12,206 bases of DNA from Cellvibrionaceae bacterium. Its GTDB lineage: Bacteria; Pseudomonadota; Gammaproteobacteria; Pseudomonadales; Cellvibrionaceae. Location of the stretch: contig JAGKXD010000117.1 in NCBI GenBank assembly GCA_021151525.1, positions 1 to 12,206 of the forward strand, written 5' to 3'. How positions within the stretch are numbered: the stretch's first letter is position 1; each line of letters begins with the position of its first letter. The translations under genes and the position numbers were made by a program. Below the pieces are notes generated by a model. That model was not told where the DNA came from. It saw nothing but the letters and a program-made list of their open reading frames with translations, and did not search any database. Below are positions 1-6,372 of the stretch, one piece after another.

Positions 1-6
1 GTACAT
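1..6 (-). CDS. First two codons of a leftward gene leaving the window
   Basis: On the minus strand an ATG (6 to 4) followed by TAC (Met-Tyr) is preceded at 5 nt by GGGG within a purine-rich stretch (CGGGGTGGT, 16 to 8) that could serve as ribosome binding site. A good promoter and a LexA-type box lie just upstream. Only two codons are inside the window, so the product cannot be named. The inference is that this is an SOS-controlled gene. The short distance from promoter to ATG, with only one ATG available, supports the start. Confidence 0.35.
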
Positions 7-19
7 AACCACCCCGTTA

Positions 20-73
20 ATCTGTTTGTTTATACAGTAATTGGGATTATATACAGTATTCTTACTTGTGCAA
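20..73 (-). promoter_or_regulatory. Leftward promoter with LexA-type (SOS) operator
   Basis: Reading the minus strand, a -35-like TTGCAC (73 to 68), a 16-nt spacer and a perfect TATAAT (51 to 46) form a sigma-70 promoter. Immediately downstream, where transcription should start, is CTGT-N8-ACAG (37 to 22), the gammaproteobacterial LexA core, preceded by TA as in strong E. coli boxes. A second copy of the sequence TATACAGTA (plus strand, 31-39 and 50-58) means half an operator also overlaps the -10. The family knowledge is that LexA dimers bind CTG-N10-CAG; binding here is inferred. Confidence 0.6.
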
Positions 74-79
74 CAAGTT

Positions 80-132
80 TTTTACAGAGTCGTTCGCAAA
101 CAATTTGTGGGTAACTTGAACGATCTGTAAAA
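80..132. repeat. Inverted repeat just after fldB
   Basis: TTTTACAGA-G-TCGTTC (80-95, one bulged G at 89) pairs with GAACGATCTGTAAAA (118-132) around a 22-nt loop, giving about 15 pairs. It begins 4 nt beyond the fldB stop. On neither strand is the stem followed by a T tract, so it is not a textbook intrinsic terminator. It could stabilise the fldB mRNA 3' end, act as a weak terminator for fldB, or be a protein site. Its function is unknown. Confidence 0.45.
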
Positions 133-135
133 CCT

Positions 136-678
136 TTAATCGTCGATTTTTTGCAGTATGGAGTTCAATCTGAATTCTGCATGGATTTGGGCGCACCAGC
201 GATTTAAACGCTCTGCACTAAAATGCTCTTGATGATCTTCATCCAAAGCCAGACCGACAAATTTTCCCTCACCCGGAATTTCAGCTTTCGAAGCCGTAAA
301 CTCATAACCTTCCGTGGGCCAGAGGCCTACAACACGAGGACCAGTTTGGATAACCACATCATGCAACATTCCCATGGCATCCAGAAAATAATCGCTGTAA
401 CCAAATTGATCACCCAAACCAAAAAACGCGACCGTTTTACCCGAGAAATCTACTTCAGCAATATCATTCCAAAAATCTTCCCAATCGGATTGGATTTGGC
501 CGAAATCCCAGGTGGGTATACCTAAAATTATCTTGTCGTAATATGTGAAATCTAGCTGGGTTGCGTCAGCAATATCATGAATTGCGACCACATCTTCGCC
601 AAAACGTTTTTGTATTCGATAGGCTATACGCTCGCTGTTGCCTTCATCGCTACCAAAAAAAAGCCCTACGCTTGCCAC
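136..678 (-). CDS. fldB: Flavodoxin, FldB type
   Basis: This is a long-chain flavodoxin of about 180 residues, a soluble FMN-binding one-electron carrier. The phosphate-binding loop is GLFFGSDEGNSE near the N terminus. The FMN-ring loops are IPTWDFGQIQSDW and GLGDQFGYSDYF, followed by WPTEGYEFTASK and a C-terminal GLALDEDHQ. These segments resemble E. coli FldB more than FldA, in particular IPTWDFG and GMLHD. I chose the GTG at 678 to 676 because GAGGTG lies just before it and the protein then starts a few residues before beta strand 1. A longer in-frame TTG start at 723 would add 15 residues unlike the family. A TATAAA hexamer (734 to 729) is a possible -10. The gene is divergent from cpxR across a 242-bp gap. 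Its electron partner cannot be told from the context. Confidence 0.9.
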   Translation of the reverse strand: MASVGLFFGSDEGNSERIAYRIQKRFGEDVVAIHDIADATQLDFTYYDKIILGIPTWDFGQIQSDWEDFWNDIAEVDFSGKTVAFFGLGDQFGYSDYFLDAMGMLHDVVIQTGPRVVGLWPTEGYEFTASKAEIPGEGKFVGLALDEDHQEHFSAERLNRWCAQIHAEFRLNSILQKIDD

Positions 679-817
679 ATACACCTCAAACCAAATTGAT
701 AAGAAACGCAATTTTCCCAACAATAGCTTTTATAGGCAAGCAATCTTGTGTAAACATGCGCCACCGAACCAAGAAGCCCACACTTCGCACAGTAACTTTA
801 TTGAATTAATTTCATTT

Positions 818-851
818 GTAAATTTGTTAAGAAGGGTTAAACAGCTACAAT
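818..851 (+). promoter_or_regulatory. Candidate cpxR promoter with CpxR-like direct repeats
   Basis: GTAAA (818-822) is followed by GTTAA (826-830) and GTTAA (836-840). The last two are exactly 10 bp apart, the GTTAA-N5-GTTAA arrangement typical of OmpR-family tandem half-sites; the E. coli CpxR box is GTAAA-N5-GTAAA. The repeats overlap a possible sigma-70 promoter: TTGTTA (824-829), a 16-nt spacer and TACAAT (846-851), about 70 bp upstream of the cpxR ATG. Autoregulation is inferred. An operator over the -35 and spacer would favour repression, unless the real promoter lies further downstream. Confidence 0.4.
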
Positions 852-920
852 TCCAATGACACCCCTCAGTGGCTATTGCACACTTGCGCCATAATTTCTT
901 CTAATTAGTGATGATAATCC

Positions 921-1619
921 ATGAATAAACTCCTACTCATTGATGATGATAAAGAACTTAGTCAATTACTGAGCGAATACCTCACCACTGAAGGCTTCGA
1001 AGTAGTCGCCGCTTACGATGGCGAAGCAGGAATCCAACTTGCGACTCAAGACCAATATGCCGCGATTGTTTTGGATGTTATGTTGCCCATCTACAACGGT
1101 TTTGAAGTGCTTAAAATTTTACGCAAAACTCATCAAACACCTGTACTCATGTTGACTGCCAAAGGCGATACGGTTGATCGCGTTATTGGCCTTGAAATAG
1201 GCGCAGATGATTATTTACCCAAGCCCTGCGATCCGCGCGAATTGGTCGCGCGTATTCGCGCAATATTGCGCCGCTCCCACACCAATGAACCAGCACCAAC
1301 CAAACTCGAAAAAATTGCATCTGGCCCACTCGTTTTGCACTTGGGTAGCCGCCATGTAACCTGGAATAACAGCGAAATTATTTTGACGGGCACTGAATTC
1401 AGTGTATTGGAAATTTTAGTGCGCCAAGCGGGTCAAGTTATCAGCAAAGATGATATGACCGAGCAAGCACTCAACCGCAAGCTCACACCTTATGATCGCA
1501 GCATTGATGTGCATGTAAGCAACATTCGCAAAAAATTGACCTCTGCAGGAGCCAACAAAGAATTAATTATTAATGTGCGCGGCGCAGGTTACATGCTTAC
1601 CTTGCACGAAGAAAAATAA
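921..1619 (+). CDS. cpxR: Response regulator, CpxR-like (OmpR/PhoB family)
   Basis: This 232-residue cytoplasmic transcription factor has a receiver domain (about 1-115) and a winged-helix DNA-binding domain (about 130-228). The acidic pocket is D8-D10, the phosphoacceptor is D52 in LDVMLP, the conserved threonine is T79 in MLTAKG and the lysine is K101 in LPKP. The stretch HQTPVLMLTAKG and the run ELVARIRAILRRSH resemble E. coli CpxR closely, as do LTGTEF, LTPYDRSIDVHVSNIRKKL and RGAGYM in the effector domain. The ATG has no strong Shine-Dalgarno sequence, but no better start exists. It is first in an operon with the kinase 6 bp downstream. The expected role is envelope-stress regulation, with tandem GTTAA repeats upstream suggesting self-control. 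A different stress input from the enteric system is possible. Confidence 0.9.
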   Translation: MNKLLLIDDDKELSQLLSEYLTTEGFEVVAAYDGEAGIQLATQDQYAAIVLDVMLPIYNGFEVLKILRKTHQTPVLMLTAKGDTVDRVIGLEIGADDYLPKPCDPRELVARIRAILRRSHTNEPAPTKLEKIASGPLVLHLGSRHVTWNNSEIILTGTEFSVLEILVRQAGQVISKDDMTEQALNRKLTPYDRSIDVHVSNIRKKLTSAGANKELIINVRGAGYMLTLHEEK

Positions 1620-1625
1620 TTCTCT

Positions 1626-3035
1626 ATGACGCGGTTATACCTCAAAATATTTTTAACATTTTGGCTGATAACCGCCACCATCATCGTGGGCACCAATGTG
1701 GTTGTACATTGGTTTGATATGACACCCGATGGCAATTTGCAAAACGCCCACTTAAAGCACGATGAAGAACCCGCCAAGCGATTACTTTTCCAAATGGCAG
1801 GCAGCATTATTAATCGCAACGCTGCAGATATTCGCAAAGATATTCGCGCCCTGCCCGCGTGGTCATCCCCATTTATTTTCGCGCTCGACAACAACAACCA
1901 AGATGTTTTAAATCGCCTGCTTCCACCCGGCGTGCTCATGATGGCAGAGCAACTCAATGCCAAGCATCCTTACGAAAAAATTCAGGATCGCAACCGCAAA
2001 CTCTTCGGTCGTTACATTACATTGAATGATGGCGACGTTATTAAACTGATTACTATTTCTGATGGTCTTGATGAAGGCCCCGATCGCGATATTATTTGGG
2101 AACTCTTTATCAATAATATTTGGCCCTTGCTATTGGTATCTATTTTAGTGAGCGGTAGCGCATGTTTTTTACTAGCGAGACACTTCACATCCAGTATTAA
2201 GCGTTTGCAAGAGACGATTCAAAAAGTATCGCGCGGCGATTTGAGTGCGCGCGTTAGCAAACATTTCAGCGGCAGAAAAGATGAGATTGCTTCACTTGGT
2301 CACGACTTCGACCAAATGACGGCGCGACTTGAAAAAGCCATGCTGGAACAAAAGCGTTTAATTAAAGATGTATCCCACGAATTGCGTACACCGCTCGCGC
2401 GCTTGCAATTTGCATTGGCACTAGCACAACAGCGCAGCCAAGGTGTTGTAGATAACGAGCTGGAGCGCATCAAACAAGCAGCCGATTATTTGGGCAACAT
2501 TATTACTGAAATTCTGTCCCTACCTGTCCATGATCAACAAGGTTGGCAACTAGATGACACATTAGATTTGGTGTCCTTGCTTCATAGCATTATTAATGAT
2601 TATGAAGTTATGGCAAGCGAGAAATCTATTCGCATAAACTTCAACACAAATTGTGAAGAAGCATTGGTTGCAACCTACGGCAATATGTTGGTTGGAGTGT
2701 TTGAAAATATTTTACGGAACGCCATTCACTACACACCTACCTCAGGGAATATCACTGTCGGCTTATCGTATAAAGATGATGAGAATATATTTTCAATTGA
2801 AATTGCAGACTCAGGCACGGGCGTACCTGAAGAATTATTAAGCGATATTTTCCAACCCTTTTTCCGCACTGATTCTGCACGCGACCGGGAGAGCGGCGGT
2901 CATGGCTTAGGCTTGGCGATTGCGCACCGCAGCGTCACCTTGCACTATGGAAAAATATGGGCAGAAAATAAAACAGAAGGCGGTTTAAAAATCACCGTAG
3001 AGATTCCTGCTCTATCAACGCCGGATGAAGAATAG
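1626..3035 (+). CDS. cpxA: Sensor histidine kinase, CpxA-like
   Basis: This is a 469-residue inner-membrane kinase that should phosphorylate the preceding regulator. Membrane segment 1 spans about residues 8-28, a sensor domain of about 130 residues follows in the periplasm, and segment 2 spans about 163-184. A HAMP linker covers about 185-240 and the dimerisation box is KDVSHELRTPLARL, with phosphoacceptor H251. The ATPase domain has an N box with NILRNAIHYT (N365), a G1 box DSGTG (395-399) and a G2 box GHGLGLAI (426-433). All catalytic motifs are intact. Size and organisation match CpxA. It lies 6 bp after cpxR, so co-transcription is near certain. It ends 4 bp from the convergent hpt stop, with no room for a dedicated terminator. 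The sensor domain is the least conserved part, so the signal cannot be inferred. Confidence 0.88.
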   Translation: MTRLYLKIFLTFWLITATIIVGTNVVVHWFDMTPDGNLQNAHLKHDEEPAKRLLFQMAGSIINRNAADIRKDIRALPAWSSPFIFALDNNNQDVLNRLLPPGVLMMAEQLNAKHPYEKIQDRNRKLFGRYITLNDGDVIKLITISDGLDEGPDRDIIWELFINNIWPLLLVSILVSGSACFLLARHFTSSIKRLQETIQKVSRGDLSARVSKHFSGRKDEIASLGHDFDQMTARLEKAMLEQKRLIKDVSHELRTPLARLQFALALAQQRSQGVVDNELERIKQAADYLGNIITEILSLPVHDQQGWQLDDTLDLVSLLHSIINDYEVMASEKSIRINFNTNCEEALVATYGNMLVGVFENILRNAIHYTPTSGNITVGLSYKDDENIFSIEIADSGTGVPEELLSDIFQPFFRTDSARDRESGGHGLGLAIAHRSVTLHYGKIWAENKTEGGLKITVEIPALSTPDEE

Positions 3036-3039
3036 TTTT

Positions 3040-3597
3040 CTAATCGCTAGCACTCGTCAATTCATAAATCCCCGGCGCATTGCGCCAACCGCCCTCATAG
3101 TCCATTCCATAACCAAAGATATAGGCATCCGGCACTGGGAGAGCTATATAATCAGCCAAAATAGCAGGCGTGAAATTAGCAATTTGCTTATGACATAAGA
3201 CCGCAATTTTTACATCTGCCGCGCCTAACTCATAACATTTTTCTGTAATAGCCTTGAGCGTAATACCGCGATCTAAAATATCATCAATCAACAATACCGA
3301 GCGATCTTTTAAATTCACATGCGGCTCATGCAACCACATCAAATCACCTGTACTTAGATTTTGCTGATAGCGCGTTGCATGTACGTAATCCACTTCAATA
3401 TAAAAAGCAAGTCGCGGCACTACATAGCCCATCATCGGCAATGCACCACGCATTACACCTAAAACTACCGGCTGTTTATCGGCAAGATCCTGCGTGATAT
3501 TTTGCACAACAACATCTAGCGCCTGTTCAACATCAGACAAATTGAACAAGCATTTTGAATTTTCATTTACATGTTCAAGCGTATTAAAAAATTTCAT
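3040..3597 (-). CDS. hpt: Hypoxanthine-guanine phosphoribosyltransferase
   Basis: This 185-residue cytosolic purine-salvage enzyme transfers phosphoribose from PRPP to hypoxanthine or guanine. The PRPP-binding signature is VLLIDDILDRGITL (101-114). Upstream are GVMRGALPMMG (47-57) and VDYVHATRY (69-77), and near the C terminus FGYGMDYEGGWRNAPGIYEL carries the purine-contacting segment. It resembles the Pseudomonas protein annotated as Hpt more than enteric Hpt. In the PRPP loop the residue before glycine is Arg where the Pseudomonas relative, as I recall it, has Glu; the two Asp residues are intact. Its ATG overlaps the mgsA TGA as ATGA, so translation is probably coupled. Substrate preference (hypoxanthine, guanine or xanthine) cannot be settled from sequence. 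Confidence 0.87.
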   Translation of the reverse strand: MKFFNTLEHVNENSKCLFNLSDVEQALDVVVQNITQDLADKQPVVLGVMRGALPMMGYVVPRLAFYIEVDYVHATRYQQNLSTGDLMWLHEPHVNLKDRSVLLIDDILDRGITLKAITEKCYELGAADVKIAVLCHKQIANFTPAILADYIALPVPDAYIFGYGMDYEGGWRNAPGIYELTSASD

Positions 3598-4061
3598 GTG
3601 AGACTCACTGAGCGTTTTGCCAAATAAGTTTCATAATCAGGAATTGTGCGTACCGACGGAGAATTAAATAAAGGCGATGCAATTAAAAAATCTGCTGAAA
3701 TATGATTACACGCAATTGGGATATTCCACACAGCGGCAATGCGCAACAAGGCTTTTACATCTGGATCATGCGGCATAGGTTCGAACGGGTCCCAAAAGAA
3801 AATAAGCACATCAACATCACCTTCGGTGATAAGCGCCCCCACTTGTTGATCACCACCTAAAGGACCGCTGATAAGTTTATCGATTGATAAGCCAGTTTCT
3901 TTTTCTATGATCATACCGGTGGTGCCCGTTGCATAGAGCTTATGGTTCATCAGCTCCGCTTTGTGTTCACTACACCAAGCCACCATATCTTGTTTTTTAT
4001 TATCATGCGCAATGAGTGCGATATTTTTTTTTGCGCCGAGCGTTACTTGTTTAAATTCCAT
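3594..4061 (-). CDS. mgsA: Methylglyoxal synthase
   Basis: This enzyme of about 155 residues converts dihydroxyacetone phosphate to methylglyoxal and phosphate, a glycolytic bypass that relieves sugar-phosphate stress. With the ATG at 4061 to 4059 as start, the catalytic residues fall on the E. coli numbers: H19 in IALIAHD, D71 in SGPLGGDQQVG, D91 in FFWDP, and H98 and D101 in PHDPDVKALLR. The ATGTTG phosphate-binding segment is present at 44-49. This start has GTGAG about 7 nt upstream. In-frame ATG (4067) and GTG (4073) alternatives would add two or four residues and have poorer spacing. Its stop overlaps the hpt start. It lies only about 30 bp after the htpG terminator, leaving little space for a separate promoter. 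Confidence 0.95.
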   Translation of the reverse strand: MEFKQVTLGAKKNIALIAHDNKKQDMVAWCSEHKAELMNHKLYATGTTGMIIEKETGLSIDKLISGPLGGDQQVGALITEGDVDVLIFFWDPFEPMPHDPDVKALLRIAAVWNIPIACNHISADFLIASPLFNSPSVRTIPDYETYLAKRSVSLT

Positions 4062-4090
4062 TGCCATTCTCACTTTTAAATCGCTAAAAC

Positions 4091-4125
4091 AAAAAAAGCC
4101 TTGGCTAGAGTATAGCCAAGGCTTT
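4091..4125 (-). terminator. Intrinsic terminator of htpG
   Basis: A perfect 13-bp inverted repeat (AAAGCCTTGGCTA, 4095-4107, and its complement 4113-4125) encloses a 5-nt loop. On the minus strand the hairpin runs into seven T residues (4097 to 4091), the classical rho-independent form for htpG, whose stop is about 20 bp upstream. The minus-strand loop region also contains TATACT (4114 to 4109), a possible -10 for mgsA. Confidence 0.9.
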
Positions 4126-4146
4126 CGATTATTTACAGAATTAAAC

Positions 4147-6048
4147 CTAGTGACTCAACTCCAACAACAACTTGTTTAAGCGCTGTACATAAGCAGCAGG
4201 ATCTTGTAATTGCGCACCTTCAGCCAAATTAGCTTGATCAAAAAGAATATGAGCCAAATCGCCAAAGCGAGTTTCATTAGCCTCTTGCTCTAACTTTTTC
4301 ACCAAGGGATGCTCAGGGTTCAATTCAAAAATCGGTTTTGAATCTGGCAATTTTTGACCCGCTTGCTCCAGAATACGACGCATTTGTGCGCCCATATCGT
4401 GCTCTGCCACCACCACACAAGCCGGTGAATCAGTTAAACGATCAGTAATGCGCACTTCAGCAACTTGCTCTGTCAATGCCGTTTTTACACGTTCAAGCAA
4501 AGGTTTCAATTGCTCAGCAACTTTCTCTTTGGCCTGCTTTTCTTCTTCAGTATCAAGCTTGCCTAAGTCCAATTCACCTTTACCCACATCTTGCAAAGAC
4601 TTGCCATCAAACTCAGACAAGTGACTCATCAACCATTCGTCTACACGATCAGTCAACAGCAACACTTCAATGCCTTTTTTGCGGAAGACTTCCAGATGCG
4701 GGCTGTTTTTCGCAGTATTGAAGTTTTCAGCAGCAATATAGTAAATTTTTTCCTGACCGTCTTTCATGCGGCCAACATAATCTTCGAGCGATTGATTTTG
4801 TTCGTTCTCGCCGGTATGAGTTGTTGCAAAACGCAATAACTTGGCAATTTTTTCTCGGTTGGCAAAATCTTCTGCAGGGCCTTCTTTTAACACTTGGCCA
4901 AACTCTTTCCAGAATTTGGTGTAATTTTCCGGCTCGCCACTCGCCATTTTTGACAACATATCCAACACACGCTTGGTCAATGCACCGCGCATGGTGTCAA
5001 TGTTAGGATCTTTCTGCAAAATTTCGCGCGATACGTTTAATGACAAATCATTTGAATCCACAACACCTTTAATAAAGCGCAGATAGAGCGGCAAAAATTG
5101 TTCTGCATCATCCATAATAAAAGTGCGTTGAACATAAAGCTTTACACCGCGTGATGCATCGCGATTGTACAAATCAAATGGCGCGCGCGCTGGAACGTAA
5201 AGCAAACTCGTGTAATCCAAATTGCCTTCTACGCGGTTATGGCTCCAGGTTAATGGCTCCGCATAATCATGGCTTACGTGCTTGTAAAATTCTTTGTATT
5301 CTTCATCAGTTACTTCGCTGCGAGAACGAGTCCACAACGCAGTCGCAGTGTTAATAACTTCATCTTCTGATGCTTGAGCAGCATCTTCATCCACTGCAAC
5401 AGGCTTTTGCATTACCACTGGAATAGCAATGTGATCAGAATATTTTTTGATGATGCTACGTAAGCGCCAATTATCTGCAAACTCAACTGCATCATCTTTC
5501 AAATGCAATTCAACGGTCATACCGCGACCTGTTTTTTCGACTGTCTCTACACTAAATTCTGCTTCACCAGTACATTCCCAACGCACACCCTCGCTTACTG
5601 GTGCACCTGCACGACGGGTGGTGACAACAACTCTATCTGCAACAATAAAAGCAGAATAAAAGCCAACACCAAATTGGCCGATTAATTGGGCATCTTTTTT
5701 CTGGTCGCCGCTCAACTTTTGCATAAAATTAGCAGTGCCTGATTTGGCGATAGTACCCAAGTTTTCAATAACTTCATCGCGCGACATACCAATACCGTTG
5801 TCGCTGATGGTGATGGTTTTAGCATCTTTATCAAAGCTGACACGAATTTTTAACTCGGCATCACCTTCATAGAGATCCCCGTTAGAGACAGCTTCAAAAC
5901 GCAATTTATCTGCCGCATCTGATGCGTTAGATACCAACTCCCGCAAGAAAATTTCGCGATTGGAATAGAGTGAATGAATCATCAAATGCAATAATTGTTT
6001 GGCTTCTGTTTGAAAGCCACGCGTTTCTTTACGAGCATCTATGGTCAT
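4147..6048 (-). CDS. htpG: Molecular chaperone HtpG (bacterial Hsp90)
   Basis: This 633-residue cytosolic ATP-dependent chaperone remodels client proteins, often with DnaK. The N-terminal GHKL ATPase domain shows IFLRELVSNASDAADKLR (E37 and N41 correspond to the E. coli catalytic Glu and Mg-binding Asn), DNGIGM (83-88) and the lid glycine motif GQFGVGFYSAF (125-135). The middle domain has SREILQ, KRVLDML and KEGPAEDFANREKIAKLLRF; the C-terminal dimerisation domain has LTDSPACVV and FELNPEHPLVKKL. Length is close to E. coli HtpG (624). The ATG at 6048 to 6046 has AGGGG 7 nt upstream and gives an E. coli-like N terminus; an in-frame ATG at 6081 lacks such a site. A sigma-32 promoter lies upstream and a strong terminator follows. 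Confidence 0.97.
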   Translation of the reverse strand: MTIDARKETRGFQTEAKQLLHLMIHSLYSNREIFLRELVSNASDAADKLRFEAVSNGDLYEGDAELKIRVSFDKDAKTITISDNGIGMSRDEVIENLGTIAKSGTANFMQKLSGDQKKDAQLIGQFGVGFYSAFIVADRVVVTTRRAGAPVSEGVRWECTGEAEFSVETVEKTGRGMTVELHLKDDAVEFADNWRLRSIIKKYSDHIAIPVVMQKPVAVDEDAAQASEDEVINTATALWTRSRSEVTDEEYKEFYKHVSHDYAEPLTWSHNRVEGNLDYTSLLYVPARAPFDLYNRDASRGVKLYVQRTFIMDDAEQFLPLYLRFIKGVVDSNDLSLNVSREILQKDPNIDTMRGALTKRVLDMLSKMASGEPENYTKFWKEFGQVLKEGPAEDFANREKIAKLLRFATTHTGENEQNQSLEDYVGRMKDGQEKIYYIAAENFNTAKNSPHLEVFRKKGIEVLLLTDRVDEWLMSHLSEFDGKSLQDVGKGELDLGKLDTEEEKQAKEKVAEQLKPLLERVKTALTEQVAEVRITDRLTDSPACVVVAEHDMGAQMRRILEQAGQKLPDSKPIFELNPEHPLVKKLEQEANETRFGDLAHILFDQANLAEGAQLQDPAAYVQRLNKLLLELSH

Positions 6049-6119
6049 AATTGAACCCCTAATAAAATTGCAGATAGTCATGGAAGCTTTCAGCTATCCA
6101 GCTAAAAACCTATGAAGAC

Positions 6120-6152
6120 AAAATGGGGCAAGACTGGGGGAAATCAAGGGGG
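6120..6152 (-). promoter_or_regulatory. Sigma-32 heat-shock promoter of htpG
   Basis: On the minus strand TCCCCCTTGAT holds a -35 (CTTGAT, 6148 to 6143). A 14-nt spacer follows, then the -10 CCCCATTT (6128 to 6121). This fits the RpoH consensus CCCTTGAA / CCCCATnT with a normal spacer. Transcription would start near 6116, giving a leader of roughly 67 nt. Known heat-shock control of htpG in Gammaproteobacteria supports the call. Confidence 0.85.
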
Positions 6153-6201
6153 ACAAGTAAAAAACGACTCTTTGCTCAAACTTTACCCAAACAGAAGTTA
6201 C

Positions 6202-6228
6202 AAAAAAGCCCGCATTACGCGGGCTTTT
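6202..6228 (-). terminator. Intrinsic terminator after tRNA-Val
   Basis: AAAAGCCCGC (6204-6213) pairs with GCGGGCTTTT (6219-6228) around a 5-nt loop. Minus-strand transcription reads into six T residues (6207 to 6202). It lies 24 nt beyond the tRNA CCA end, so it should end the tRNA transcript and insulate htpG. Because the outer pairs are A-T, it could also work for plus-strand transcripts. Confidence 0.88.
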
Positions 6229-6251
6229 GGAAAATCTGCACTGTTGTAAAG

Positions 6252-6328
6252 TGGTAGGACTAAGCAGACTCGAACTGCTGACCCCCACCATGTCAAGGTG
6301 GTGCTCTAACCAACTGAGCTATAGTCCT
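6252..6328 (-). tRNA. tRNA-Val (anticodon GAC)
   Basis: This 77-nt cloverleaf has acceptor AGGACTA pairing with TAGTCCT, D arm GCTC/GAGC, anticodon stem CCACC/GGTGG with loop TTGACAT (anticodon GAC at 6294 to 6292), and T stem AGCAG/CTGCT with loop TTCGAGT. Discriminator A and the CCA end are encoded. It reads GUC and GUU valine codons. The anticodon-arm sequence resembles Pseudomonas tRNA-Val(GAC). It appears to be a single-tRNA transcript. Confidence 0.97.
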
Positions 6329-6343
6329 ATGTGTGCGGCGCGC

Positions 6344-6372
6344 ACTTTACCAGTTGCATCTATACCAATCAA
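6344..6372 (-). promoter_or_regulatory. Promoter of tRNA-Val with GC-rich discriminator
   Basis: On the minus strand TTGATT (6372 to 6367), a 17-nt spacer and TAAAGT (6349 to 6344) are followed by GCGCGCCGC before the expected start near 6337, about 9 nt from the mature tRNA 5' end. A GC-rich discriminator is characteristic of stable-RNA promoters under ppGpp/DksA (stringent) control. Regulation is inferred. Confidence 0.6.

Noticed and set aside
65..83. CTTGT-GCA-ACAAG hairpin followed by six T on the plus strand
   Set aside because: The 5-bp stem is weak and no plus-strand gene ends here; it also overlaps the -35 of the leftward promoter.
223..525. Plus-strand open frame inside the flavodoxin gene
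   Set aside because: It lies opposite a clear FldB reading frame, has no recognisable domain and no ribosome binding site; it is an antisense shadow. The same holds for frames at 561-809 and 638-859.
4476..5685. Several plus-strand open frames within htpG
   Set aside because: They are antisense to highly conserved HtpG sequence, short, and have low-complexity, non-protein-like translations.
6049..6081. Eleven-residue N-terminal extension of HtpG from ATG 6081
   Set aside because: The inner ATG at 6048 has AGGGG at ideal spacing and gives the family N terminus; the outer ATG lacks such a site.
6094..6291. Minus-strand 65-codon frame between tRNA-Val and htpG
   Set aside because: It starts inside the tRNA and runs through the tRNA terminator and the sigma-32 promoter, so it cannot be a real gene.
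6252..6328. tRNA-Val as an integration (attachment) site for a genomic island
   Set aside because: The polysaccharide genes lie on the 5' side of the tRNA, no integrase gene is present, and I saw no repeated copy of the tRNA 3' end.
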